Shown here one piece after another: positions 52,153 to 60,415 of a stretch of 64,000 nucleotides of DNA (position 1 is its first letter; each line of letters starts with the position of its first letter). The stretch comes from Streptomyces sp. NBC_01429. GTDB lineage: Bacteria > Actinomycetota > Actinomycetes > Streptomycetales > Streptomycetaceae. Both the position numbers and the translations under genes were made by a program. The notes under the pieces were generated by a model. That model was not told where the DNA came from and ran no database searches. It worked only from the letters and a program-made list of their open reading frames with translations. Where the stretch lies: assembly GCF_036231945.1 (NCBI RefSeq), contig NZ_CP109599.1, forward strand, positions 558,001-622,000. Direction: 5' to 3'.

Positions 52153-53531
52153 ATGCGACCGCCCCCGTACGCAGCTCCCCCCGCCGCCGACCGTGGTCCC
52201 GTCCGTGGCGCGGGCTCGGCCCCCGCCACCGCCGCCGCGATCGCCTCGATCATCCAGCGGTAGTCGCTCTCCTCCAGCAGCGCGGGCGGCACGACCTTGA
52301 CCGTGGCGCCCTCCGGGCCGCCGCCGAACAGCAGCAGCCGCCCGCGTAACGCGCCGCCGGTCACCGCCTTCGCCAGTCCCGGGTCGAAACTCCCCTCGCG
52401 TACGCAGTCGAAGGCGCCCAGCGCCCCGGTCGTACGGACGGAGCGCATCCACGGGTGGCGGGCGGCGAGCGCCAGCAGATCGGTACGCAACCGCTCACCG
52501 AGCGCCCGCGCGCGGCCCGCCACGTCCTGCCGCACGATGATCTCCAGGACAGCCACGGCCGCCGCGCAGGCGACGGGGTGGCCGGAGAAGGTCGAGGTCT
52601 GCACACTCGGCGGCAGCGCGTCCAGCACGGCTCGCTCCCCCACCACCGCGGCGACCGGGAAGCCGTTGCCCAGCGTCTTGCCGAGCAGCGTCAGGTCCGG
52701 GACCTCGGTCATCAGCTCGGCGGTGAACAGCCGCCCGGCGCGCCCCAGTCCCGTGTAGATCTCGTCCAGCACCAGCAGCGCGCCTCTGGAGTGCGCCTGC
52801 CGGGCGATCTCGTCCAGGATCGCGGGCGGTACGGCCAGCACGCCCTCGGTCACCTGGACGGGTTCGACGACCACAGCGGCGGTGCCGCCGCGCCGATCGG
52901 CGTCGTCCAGGGCCGCGGACAGCCCGGCCGCGAAACGTGCCACGTCGTCGGCCGCGCCCTCGACCCGGGGGTCGGGCAGTTCCGCGACGACGACATGGTC
53001 CGGCCGCGGTCCGCCGTAGGTCTTGAACTCCGCCCGCCAGGTCAGCGCGAGCGCTCCGGCGGTCTTGCCGTGGTAGCCGTGGCGGAAGGCCAGCACGGCC
53101 TGGTGTCCGGTGGCGGCCCGCGCGATCTTCAGCGCCGACTCCACCGCCTCGGCGCCGGTCGCGGTGGGCAGCACCGCGGGCTCCGTGTACGGGGACAGGG
53201 CGCCGATCCGCTCGATCATGCGCCTGCGGGTGTCCGAGCCCAGCTTGCAGCCGGTGTGCGTGAGGCGGTTCAACTGGGCCGCCACGGCCGCCGTGACGTC
53301 CGGGTGCTGATGGCCCAAGGTCGCCGCGCCGCTGCCGGCCGTCCCGTCGAACCAGGCGGTGCCGTCCTCGGTGTGGAGCCAGGGGCCGCTGCCGGTGCTG
53401 AATTCCGGCCCGAGTGTGGTGCCGGTGGACCGTGCCTCCACCGCACCGCGCTGTCCGCTCTCCCGACCCCGGGCACCGTCCACCGCGTCTTTCACTCCCT
53501 CGGCCGTCGCATCGGTCATCGCTTCGGTCAT
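52149..53531 (-). CDS. Class III PLP-dependent aminotransferase
   Basis: A 460-residue fold-type I enzyme with ATG overlapping the AroA-like stop. Motifs are LPTATGAEAVESALKIARAATG, FRHGYHGKT, LVLDEIYTGLGR (Asp256) and the PLP Lys285 in LLGKTLGNGFP. Class III enzymes act on amines distal to the carboxylate as well as on alpha-amino acids. Codon 395 is TTA. Beside the AroA-like enzyme it may aminate a cyclic keto acid to give a non-standard amino acid for the A-T loading unit (inference). Confidence 0.9.
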   Translation of the reverse strand: MTEAMTDATAEGVKDAVDGARGRESGQRGAVEARSTGTTLGPEFSTGSGPWLHTEDGTAWFDGTAGSGAATLGHQHPDVTAAVAAQLNRLTHTGCKLGSDTRRRMIERIGALSPYTEPAVLPTATGAEAVESALKIARAATGHQAVLAFRHGYHGKTAGALALTWRAEFKTYGGPRPDHVVVAELPDPRVEGAADDVARFAAGLSAALDDADRRGGTAAVVVEPVQVTEGVLAVPPAILDEIARQAHSRGALLVLDEIYTGLGRAGRLFTAELMTEVPDLTLLGKTLGNGFPVAAVVGERAVLDALPPSVQTSTFSGHPVACAAAVAVLEIIVRQDVAGRARALGERLRTDLLALAARHPWMRSVRTTGALGAFDCVREGSFDPGLAKAVTGGALRGRLLLFGGGPEGATVKVVPPALLEESDYRWMIEAIAAAVAGAEPAPRTGPRSAAGGAAYGGGRI

Positions 53532-54994
53532 CGCTGGCCGTCCTCCGCAATCCGGGCGCCGACGGCGCGTTGTACATCGGCGAAGCCGGGGAACGACGTG
53601 CGGTGGCAGGCCCCGCCGCGCACCGTGGTGCGTCCGGGCAGACACATCCCGAGCGTCGCCGCGGCCATGGCGACGCGGTGGTCCTCGAAGCCCGGTACGG
53701 TCCCGGCGCGCAGCGCGGCGCCCCCGGTCACCGTCAGCCCGTCCGCGGCGACCTCCACCCGGCCCCCGAACGCGCCGACCATGCGGGCCGTCGTCGCCAG
53801 CCGGTCCGTCTCCTTGAAGCGCAGCTCCTCGGCGCAGCCGATCCACGACGTGCCCGGCAGCAGGGCGGCGACCGCGGCGAGCAGCGGCACCTCGTCGATC
53901 AGCGCGTGCAGGACGGCGGGATCGTCGACCCGTACCGAATCCAGGCCGTCCAGCCCGCCCCTGGCCACCACCGTCCCGGTCGGCTCACCGCCGCTGGTGG
54001 ACCGCTCGTCCTCGTACGAGATGTCCGCACCGGCCCGCCGCAGCACCTCGAAGAAGCCCAGCCGGGTCGGGTTGAGGCAGACACCCGGCACACGCAGCAC
54101 CTCGCCGTCGCCCCACATCAGATGGGCCGCGACGGGATACGCCGCGAGTGAGGGGTCGGCGGGGACGTCGATGACGGGCGGGACCGTGTACGGGCCGCCG
54201 TCCCAGATGAGTTCGTGTTCGGTCCGGGTCAGCCCCGCGCCGAACGCGGCGAGCATCCGTTCGGTGTGGTCGCGCGAGCGGACGGGGTGGCGCACGGTCG
54301 CGGGCAGCCCCGCCGCGGCCACGGCGAGCAGCACCGCGGAGCGCGCCTGCGCGCTCCCCACCGACAACCGCACCGCTCCGGGCCTGCACACCGGTCCGCC
54401 CACCAGCACGGGCAAGCATCCCGGGTCGCCCAAGTAGTCTATTTCGGCGCCGAGTTCGGCCAGTGGGTCGACGATCCACTCCATCGGCCGGTGCCGCAGC
54501 ACCTCGTCCCCGTCCACCACGGCGCGGGTTCCGGTCCCGGCCAGCACCCCGATCAGCAGCCGCGCGGCGGCGCTGGACCCGCCGGTCTCCAGGTACGGCG
54601 CGTCGTCCGGCCAGGTGTCGATGTCAGGATGTCCGCGGACCGGCTGCCGGACGGGCCGGGCACCGCGCCGTACGGTGAGTGTGTCCCGCTCGATGTCCAC
54701 CCGCAACCCCAAGGCGCGCAAGGCGGGGAGCAACGCCCGTACGGCGCCGCCCGAGTTGGCGTTGCGCACCGTGAGGACGGCGGGGGCGCCGGGCAGCAGG
54801 GCGGCCAGCAGTGCCCGATGACTCACGGACTTGTCGCCCGGCACGGCGACGGCCAGTGGCCCCTGGCCGCGTGCCGATCTGCCGCCGTCCACCACGAGAT
54901 GCGGCGCCTGCGTGGCCGGCCTGTCGAATTCCCGGACCACTTCGCGGCCGGTTCCGTGGACGGCTTCCTGGATATCCTTCCGGGCCTCAAGCAC
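53528..54994 (-). CDS. EPSP synthase (AroA)-like enolpyruvyltransferase homologue
   Basis: A 488-residue protein, GTG 54994 with GGGAG six bases upstream, first gene of the operon. AroA landmarks are present: GDKSVSHR (Lys55, Ser56, Arg60), RPM (Arg169), SAQ (214-216), IDEVPLL, EELRFKETDR and DHRVAM. The PEP/glyphosate loop NxGT is changed to GSSA in GGSSAAAR (138-145), and the C-terminal Lys equivalent to E. coli K411 seems absent. It has about 30 extra N-terminal residues. It may use another shikimate-like substrate, dehydrate it, or be an insensitive second copy. It is unlikely to be the housekeeping enzyme. Confidence 0.87.
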   Translation of the reverse strand: MLEARKDIQEAVHGTGREVVREFDRPATQAPHLVVDGGRSARGQGPLAVAVPGDKSVSHRALLAALLPGAPAVLTVRNANSGGAVRALLPALRALGLRVDIERDTLTVRRGARPVRQPVRGHPDIDTWPDDAPYLETGGSSAAARLLIGVLAGTGTRAVVDGDEVLRHRPMEWIVDPLAELGAEIDYLGDPGCLPVLVGGPVCRPGAVRLSVGSAQARSAVLLAVAAAGLPATVRHPVRSRDHTERMLAAFGAGLTRTEHELIWDGGPYTVPPVIDVPADPSLAAYPVAAHLMWGDGEVLRVPGVCLNPTRLGFFEVLRRAGADISYEDERSTSGGEPTGTVVARGGLDGLDSVRVDDPAVLHALIDEVPLLAAVAALLPGTSWIGCAEELRFKETDRLATTARMVGAFGGRVEVAADGLTVTGGAALRAGTVPGFEDHRVAMAAATLGMCLPGRTTVRGGACHRTSFPGFADVQRAVGARIAEDGQR

Positions 54995-55074
54995 ACGGTG
55001 CTCCCATCACTGGGTCCCCCGAGATCTGTGAGCGAAAGCGGGCTCGGCATTCGGCCGGCCACGCCCTTCCCCGC

Positions 55075-55087
55075 TACGTTTCACGTA
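55075..55087. promoter_or_regulatory. Palindrome upstream of the AroA-like/NRPS operon (candidate operator)
   Basis: TACGT-TTC-ACGTA is a perfect 13-bp interrupted palindrome 81 bp upstream of the GTG of the first operon gene. TACGT half-sites are common in actinobacterial regulator sites. No regulator gene lies in the cluster itself. Confidence 0.4.
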
Positions 55088-55441
55088 AAGGCGGGCATGC
55101 ACAACACGCCCGGAACCAACGCTGGGGTGATGCGGGAGGAAATCCCCGCTCAGCGGATTTCATGACGCGTGCGACCAAGGCGAAAACGGGTAACAACGCG
55201 TCCTTCCCCAACAGTTGGCAAACCCGAGGGGGCTCCCTCGGCGTGTTCGACTCAACCATTCCCGTGGAGCGGATGTCAACGGACCGTGGAACTCTTCACA
55301 ACGGTCAGTAGTACCTGTCAGTCACCGAAAAGAACCGAGCATTCCCCTGCGCAAGCGCCCGTAATCACCAGTGATCGCAAAGGATTCCAAGGCATTCGAT
55401 GAGCGCGCGTCGCGCCGCGGCGGAGCCCCGTCCGGCCGCCG

Positions 55442-55475
55442 CCTGGCCCTGCGGCCGACACTCCGCAGGGCCAGG
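55442..55475. other. Strong intergenic hairpin, possible structured RNA or attenuator
   Basis: CCTGGCCCTGCGG and CCGCAGGGCCAGG form a perfect 13-bp stem with an 8-nt loop, followed on the plus strand by an A/G-rich stretch and TTTT about 20 bases later. It is not adjacent to a gene end, so it is not an obvious terminator. It may belong to an untranslated RNA or a long leader. Confidence 0.4.
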
Positions 55476-55688
55476 AAAAGGGAAAGAGAGTTTTGCGCCC
55501 CAATTGCCCGGCGAGGCACGGAACCCCGGGTCCACCGTGCGGGGATATCGGTGAACGGTGATTTCCGGACAGTCTTTCGGGATCGCGGAGAAGCGATGTT
55601 TCGCTTCCCGCATTCGGGCTCGCCGCCCTGGCACGGGACCTCGAAGCCCCCGTGACGGCGGAATGCGCACGGGGGCGCTCCCGCGAAA

Positions 55689-55729
55689 CCAGCCGGTGGG
55701 CGGGGGAGAGTCCCCCGCCCACCGGCTGG
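55689..55729. terminator. Terminator downstream of the mycofactocin-coupled SDR
   Basis: A perfect 19-bp stem (CCAGCCGGTGGGCGGGGGA paired with its complement) with a 3-nt GAG loop begins 2 bp after the SDR stop (minus strand). It should isolate the mycofactocin transcript from the NRPS/PKS operon promoter. Confidence 0.85.
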
Positions 55730-55731
55730 CG

Positions 55732-56577
55732 TCAGCGATTCATGCGGCCCAGGTCCACGGGCAGCTGGATACCGGTCACATGGCGGGCCTCGTCGGAGGC
55801 TATCCAGGCGATGGCCGCCGCGATGTCCTCGGAGTCGCTCATGTCCTCGGGAAGAGTGCCCTGGTAGAAGCCAGTCAGCTCGGGGTGGTTGTCCAGCATG
55901 TCCAGGATGCCGGGAACGAGTTCGGTCTTCACACCGTGCGGGTGCACGCTGTTCACCCGGATTCGGTACTCGGCCAGTTCGTTGGCCAGCGTCTTGGCGA
56001 GTCCCGTGACGCCGTGCTTGGCGGCCACGTAATCGGCCAGCATGGGCAGCCCCTTGAGCCCGGCCACGGAGCTGGTGAAGACGATCGCCCCTCCGGTGGC
56101 TTGTTCGAGCATCAGCGGAATCGCCGCCTTGACGGTGTGGAACGCACCGGTCAGATTGATGTCGAGGGTGGTGTTCCAGTTGTCGAGGTCGATCTCCCAG
56201 GCGCGGCCGGTCGTCGTCATACCGGCGTTGGCCACCACGACGTCCAGGCGGCCCAGTTCGGCCACGCTCTCCTCCAGGGCCGCACGTAAGGCGGCGAAGT
56301 CGCGCACGTCGACCTTGTGCGTCAGAACGCGGCGGCCGGTCTTCTCGACCAGCCGGGCCGTCTCCGCCAGGTCCTCCGGGGTCGCTCCCGGGTAATCCGT
56401 GGTCGGCAGGTCCTCACAGATGTCCAGCGCGATGATGTCGGCGCCCTCCAGGGCGAAGCGCACCGCCTCCGCGCGGCCCTGCCCTCGGGCGGCACCGGTG
56501 ACGAACACGACTTTGTCCTCGAACCTGCGAGCGATGGGCACGCTCGGCAGTGGAGCCGCGGGGACGTTACCAGTCAT
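55732..56577 (-). CDS. Mycofactocin-coupled SDR-family oxidoreductase
   Basis: A 281-residue SDR from ATG 56577 (TTG 56589 is the longer option). It has the signature of the mycofactocin-dependent group: VTGAARGQGRAEAVRFALEGADIIALDIC, an insertion after the second strand, VANAGMTT, Ser in FTSSVAG, YVAAKHG and NSVHPHGVKTEL. Such enzymes hold NAD tightly and pass electrons to mycofactocin. It lies 258 bp downstream of mftF on the same strand. Codon 97 is TTA, implying bldA dependence. A strong terminator follows. Confidence 0.9.
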   Translation of the reverse strand: MTGNVPAAPLPSVPIARRFEDKVVFVTGAARGQGRAEAVRFALEGADIIALDICEDLPTTDYPGATPEDLAETARLVEKTGRRVLTHKVDVRDFAALRAALEESVAELGRLDVVVANAGMTTTGRAWEIDLDNWNTTLDINLTGAFHTVKAAIPLMLEQATGGAIVFTSSVAGLKGLPMLADYVAAKHGVTGLAKTLANELAEYRIRVNSVHPHGVKTELVPGILDMLDNHPELTGFYQGTLPEDMSDSEDIAAAIAWIASDEARHVTGIQLPVDLGRMNR

Positions 56578-56835
56578 TACTCGGTCCAATCGTCGGGCGA
56601 GGCGTTCCTCGCCGAAATTCGGGCGGTCGGTCTCGACCGTGGCGTGACGTTCTTGTCGGGTCGGCCGCCGGGGGCCGCCCTCGTCGTTTCCGGCTCACGC
56701 TGTACAGACCTGCGGGAAGTGGCCCCGCCCGGCAGGGTGGCCCCCGAGCCCCGTACATGCCGCTCCACCCGGGTCCGCCTTCGGGCCGCCCCCGGCGCCC
56801 GGACACCCTGGACGACGAGGCGCCTTCGCGGAGGT

Positions 56836-58221
56836 TCACCGGCTGATCCGCGGTCGCAGAGCAGCGCTCGAACGGCCCTTGAGCGCGGACAGCCACACCC
56901 CGGCCCCGTACGCGAGGTCGTCCAGTCGCCGGGCGACGCCGTAGCGGACCGGGTCCAGGGCGACCCGGTCGCGCCGGTATTCCAGCGCGAGGTCCGCGAG
57001 CGCGGCGACCGCCGCGGCCCGGCGCGCGCGGCGGGAGACGAGACATCCGAGGACCGTGAGGGGCCACCAGTGCCGGGTCAGCAGCGCGGAGGTCTGGGTC
57101 ACCGCGCCGAAGGCTCCGTTGGCGGTGAGCCGCAGTGCCAGCCGGTGCGGGTGCCGGGTGCCGTCGACCTTGCGGGCGATCTTCAGGCTGACACCCGCGA
57201 GGACGGCTCCGGCAGCGGGCACCGACCAGCGCCGCTGGACGAGCAGCAGAGCGATGAAGGCCAGGCTCCACGGGGCGAACACGGCCGGTGCGATGAACCC
57301 GGGGTGACGCTCGGCGAGCGGATGCGCCCCGGTTCCGTACACGGCCTTGCGGAGGAACCAGTCGTCGAGGCGCGTGCGGTGCTCGTGTGCGGCGGTGGCG
57401 CCGGGCTCGTAGCGCACCCGCCGGCCCCGTTCTATCAGCCGCCAGCACAGATCGACGTCCTCACCGACTCGCATCCGGTCGTCGAAGCCGCCCTCCAGAG
57501 CGTCCGTCCGCACCACGGTGCAGGCCGTGGACGCCCAGGAGACGGGGGTGCCCGGGCGCACGGCCGCCGGGTGCGCGCCCAGGTCCAGCGCGGACCGGGC
57601 GTGCTCGTAGCGCGCGATCCACCCCGCCCGGGGCACCGGCAAGCCGGTGATGCGGGGTACGGCCATGGCGACCCTGGGGTCGGCGAAGTGCCGCAGCAGT
57701 GTGGGGAGGGTGTCCGGGGTGAGCACGATGTCCGAGTCGGCGAAGACCACGAAGGGAGTCGTGACGAGCCGCCAGCCCGCGTTGCGTGCGCCTGCCGGTC
57801 CCACGTTGACCGGCAGGGACACCAGCCGGGCCTCGTGCTCGGCGACGACGGCGGCGACGGCCTCCGGGTCGCGCGAGCCGTCGTCGACCACGATCACGGG
57901 CTGCCCGGCGCCGATGCTGGCCAGGAGACGGGCGAGTTGCCGCGGGCGGTCCCGTACCGGAACGACCACGGTGTAGCGCGGCTCCGGGGGCGCCGGGAGC
58001 CTCTCGACGACGGGGTTGGCCATGCCGAGTTCGAGGAGGCGGTCCGCCAGCAGGGCGCTCGCCGCGTCCCGCACCCGCATCGTGGCGCCGGTGAAGAGGC
58101 GTTGGGCCCTCGGGGTCAGCCGGATCAGCCGGGTCGGGAATCCGCCGACGAGCGCCCGCCCGCCGTCGAGGACCCGGGTGTGCCGGTCGAGCGCGATCAC
58201 GAAGCCGTGGGGAAGCGTCAT
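56836..58221 (-). CDS. mftF: Mycofactocin system glycosyltransferase MftF
   Basis: A 461-residue GT2-family protein, ATG 58221 overlapping the mftE stop. An N-terminal ~85-residue region precedes the GT-A domain: YTVVVPVRDRPRQLARLL, VIVVDDGSRD, VVFADSDIVLTPDTL (DxD) and MRVGEDVDLCWRL. Hydrophobic segments near 320-410 suggest membrane association. In the known pathway MftF adds an oligoglucose chain to the AHDP-derived redox cofactor. Gene order in the mft operon supports the name. Confidence 0.93.
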   Translation of the reverse strand: MTLPHGFVIALDRHTRVLDGGRALVGGFPTRLIRLTPRAQRLFTGATMRVRDAASALLADRLLELGMANPVVERLPAPPEPRYTVVVPVRDRPRQLARLLASIGAGQPVIVVDDGSRDPEAVAAVVAEHEARLVSLPVNVGPAGARNAGWRLVTTPFVVFADSDIVLTPDTLPTLLRHFADPRVAMAVPRITGLPVPRAGWIARYEHARSALDLGAHPAAVRPGTPVSWASTACTVVRTDALEGGFDDRMRVGEDVDLCWRLIERGRRVRYEPGATAAHEHRTRLDDWFLRKAVYGTGAHPLAERHPGFIAPAVFAPWSLAFIALLLVQRRWSVPAAGAVLAGVSLKIARKVDGTRHPHRLALRLTANGAFGAVTQTSALLTRHWWPLTVLGCLVSRRARRAAAVAALADLALEYRRDRVALDPVRYGVARRLDDLAYGAGVWLSALKGRSSAALRPRISR

Positions 58222-59030
58222 CGGGGCACACTCTCCGTTCGGGGTGGAACGCACGCGGCCCCGGTGCCCGGCGGTGTCGCCCGCTGAGCGGGATCGATGA
58301 GCCGACCGCGGCTGTCGACCGTGTGCGCGGTGATCCGCCGCAGGGCCGCTGACACCATGGCCTCCGTTGTCCGGCGCCCCTCCTCGGCCGTGGCGCCGGT
58401 CGGATCGCCGAGCACACCGGAGGCGGACACCGCCCGGACGCCGTGCGCCATCAGCTCCGGCATGAGCTCGGTCAGCGGCCGCACGTCCCCGACGACGGCG
58501 GCCGCGAGCCGTACCCGTTCCGGGGCCAGGTGCAGCATCACCGACGTCTCGGTGCGGCCGGCGTGCGGGTCGCCGCCCGGAACGTCGCAACCGGTCCACG
58601 CGACGTCGTGACCCTCGGCCCGCGCCTGCCCGAGGGCGGCGTCGAGCGTGACGACGTTCCCACCGTGGCCGTTGACGAAGACCACACGCCCCGCCCACCG
58701 GCCGAGCGAGCGCACCATCTCCACGATCACCGTGCGCAGCGCCTCGTGCCCGATGGACACCGTGCCGGGGAAATCGGCGTGTTCACCGCTGGCGCCGTAC
58801 ACGAGCGGCGGCGCCACCAGCGGTGTGCGTCCCGGCGGGGCGGGCAGGATGGCCGCCACCCGGTGCGCGACAGCGGCGGCGATGACGCTGTCGGTGTCGA
58901 AGGGTAAGTGCGGACCGTGCTGTTCGATGGAGCCGATCGGGACCAGGACCAGCGCGTCCGAGGGGATCAACGGCCAGGTCGTGCCCGCCAGTTCACGCCC
59001 GGACGGGGGCCCGGTGATGTCCTGTGTCAT
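58218..59030 (-). CDS. mftE: Mycofactocin precursor peptide peptidase MftE (creatininase family)
   Basis: A 270-residue creatininase-fold protein overlapping mftD and mftF by 4 bp. Metal and active-site motifs are VPIGSIEQHGPHLPFDTDS, NGHGGN and AGRTETS (Glu). MftE releases the modified C-terminal Val-Tyr dipeptide from MftA. Codon 42 is TTA, a bldA-type codon. The C-terminal tail of about 20 residues is Pro/Arg-rich and variable. Confidence 0.94.
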   Translation of the reverse strand: MTQDITGPPSGRELAGTTWPLIPSDALVLVPIGSIEQHGPHLPFDTDSVIAAAVAHRVAAILPAPPGRTPLVAPPLVYGASGEHADFPGTVSIGHEALRTVIVEMVRSLGRWAGRVVFVNGHGGNVVTLDAALGQARAEGHDVAWTGCDVPGGDPHAGRTETSVMLHLAPERVRLAAAVVGDVRPLTELMPELMAHGVRAVSASGVLGDPTGATAEEGRRTTEAMVSAALRRITAHTVDSRGRLIDPAQRATPPGTGAACVPPRTESVPR

Positions 59031-60229
59031 GGTCGGACGACCGGCGACCGGGTGGTGGCCCCGAGGGCCAGGGGGAAGCCTGGTGGTATCACGAGGTCCT
59101 CGGGGGACAGTTCGTGGACCGAGGAGTGACCGAGGCCCAGTACGGCCGAGTCAAGCCCGCCGCGCAGGATGTCGAGCACGTTCTCCACACCGGCCTGTCC
59201 GTTCGCCGCCAGGCCCCACAGGTAGGCGCGGCCGATGAGGACGGCTCGCGCACCGAGGGCCAGGGCCTTGGCCACGTCCCCGCCGCGGCGGACGCCGCCG
59301 TCCATCAGAACCTCGATCTGGTCGCCGACCGCTTCCACCACGGAGGGCAGTATCCGGATGGTGGCGGGGGTGGTGTCCAGGTTGTTCCCGCCGTGGTTGG
59401 ACACCGACAGCGCCGACACGCCCGCGTCCACGGCCCGTTTGGCGTCGTCCACCCTGGCAACGCCCTTGAGCAGGAACGGGCCGCCCCACTCCTCCCGCAG
59501 CCAGGCGACGTCCTCCCAGGTCGGCGGGGCCGTCTGCATCCATTCGCCGTAGGCGCCGAAGAAGGTGGGGGTTCGGCCGTCGGGCGCTCGCAGGTTCGGG
59601 GTGGTGAGGTCGGGGAGGCGGCCGGACTTCGCGTACGTCCACAGCCAGCCCGGCCGGGGCAGCACGTCGGGGGCGAACCGCAGTGCGGTCCTCAGGTCGA
59701 GCCTCTCCGGAATGGCGGGGCTCCCCCAGTCCCGGCCGTTCGAGAAGGACCAGTCGAGGGTGACGATGAGCGCCTTGGCACCGGCGCTCCGCGCCCGGTC
59801 CATGCGCTGCACCATCGACGCGCGAGTGCCGCTCCAGTACAGCTGGAAGAAGATGTCGGGACCCGCCGCGGCGACCTCTTCGACCGGCTTGCTCGCGTAC
59901 GAGCTGAGTCCCATGACGACGCCCCGGCTCGCCGCGGCACGCGCCACGGCCACCTCGCCCTCCGGATGCACGGCCTGGACGCCGGTCGGGGAGATGAGAA
60001 CGGGCAGCGAGGTCGGAACACCCAGTACGGTCGTGGCCAGGCTCCGCTGCGCGTGATGGCCCACGACGCGCGGGATGAAGCCGAGTTGGGCGAACGCCTC
60101 GGTGTTCGCGTCGATCGTACGGCCGCGCTCCGAGCCCGCGACGAGGGCACCGTAGACCGGGCTCGGGAGTCGTCTCTTGGCGCGGCGCTGCGCCTCGGCA
60201 ACCGTCTCGAACCAGGGGTTTCTAGGCAT
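59027..60229 (-). CDS. mftD: Mycofactocin maturation FMN enzyme MftD
   Basis: A 400-residue FMN-dependent alpha-hydroxy-acid dehydrogenase-like protein, ATG 60229. Motifs are SLPVLISPTGVQAVHPEGE, FQLYWSGTRAS, FLLKGVARVDDAKRAVDAG, LSVSNHGGNNLDT and MDGGVRRGGDVAKALALGARAV. The NHGGNN form in place of NHGGRQ is typical of MftD, which oxidatively deaminates the AHDP intermediate to premycofactocin. A 274-bp gap with a GT-rich tract separates it from mftC. Confidence 0.94.
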   Translation of the reverse strand: MPRNPWFETVAEAQRRAKRRLPSPVYGALVAGSERGRTIDANTEAFAQLGFIPRVVGHHAQRSLATTVLGVPTSLPVLISPTGVQAVHPEGEVAVARAAASRGVVMGLSSYASKPVEEVAAAGPDIFFQLYWSGTRASMVQRMDRARSAGAKALIVTLDWSFSNGRDWGSPAIPERLDLRTALRFAPDVLPRPGWLWTYAKSGRLPDLTTPNLRAPDGRTPTFFGAYGEWMQTAPPTWEDVAWLREEWGGPFLLKGVARVDDAKRAVDAGVSALSVSNHGGNNLDTTPATIRILPSVVEAVGDQIEVLMDGGVRRGGDVAKALALGARAVLIGRAYLWGLAANGQAGVENVLDILRGGLDSAVLGLGHSSVHELSPEDLVIPPGFPLALGATTRSPVVRP

Positions 60230-60415
60230 GCGGGATATCTCTTCCGGTGAGCGGGTGGATGAACGGCCGCCGGAGCGCGGCCAGGGCGTGTCCGCGAAGT
60301 GGCGCCGGGGGCCGGGAACGGAGCGGGGCCGGCGGCGTGCACCGCACGCGCGCCGTCCCGGCGCCGTCCCGGCGCCCGGTCCTCGTCCTCGGGACGCCGA
60401 GCGCGGACGCGGCGA

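Larger units (their letters stand above)
54995..55731. other. 737-bp intergenic region between the NRPS/PKS operon and the mycofactocin locus
   Basis: No open frame here has convincing coding character or a known family. The region must hold the promoter of the AroA-like operon (minus strand) at its left end and a terminator for the mycofactocin-coupled SDR at its right end. Between them are several inverted repeats: 55075-55087, 55139-55161 (GAAATCC/GGATTTC), 55364-55375 (ATCACCAGTGAT) and a 13-bp-stem hairpin at 55442-55475. It is more AT-rich than neighbouring genes. Confidence 0.6.

Noticed and set aside
55139-55161. GAAATCC/GGATTTC repeat as a promoter operator
   Set aside because: It is 145 bp or more from the operon start and only one of several small dyads in the gap; no reason to prefer it, so it is described only within the intergenic entry.
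55318-55722. Open frames of 94-134 codons in the gap between the NRPS/PKS and mycofactocin loci
   Set aside because: Composition is Arg/Gly/Ser/Pro-rich, no ribosome binding site or family motif is visible, and strong hairpins interrupt the frames.
56596-56613. GGCGAGG-CGTT-CCTCGCC hairpin as a terminator
   Set aside because: It sits just upstream of the SDR start on its coding strand, not after a gene end, so it could equally be part of a leader; evidence too weak to list.
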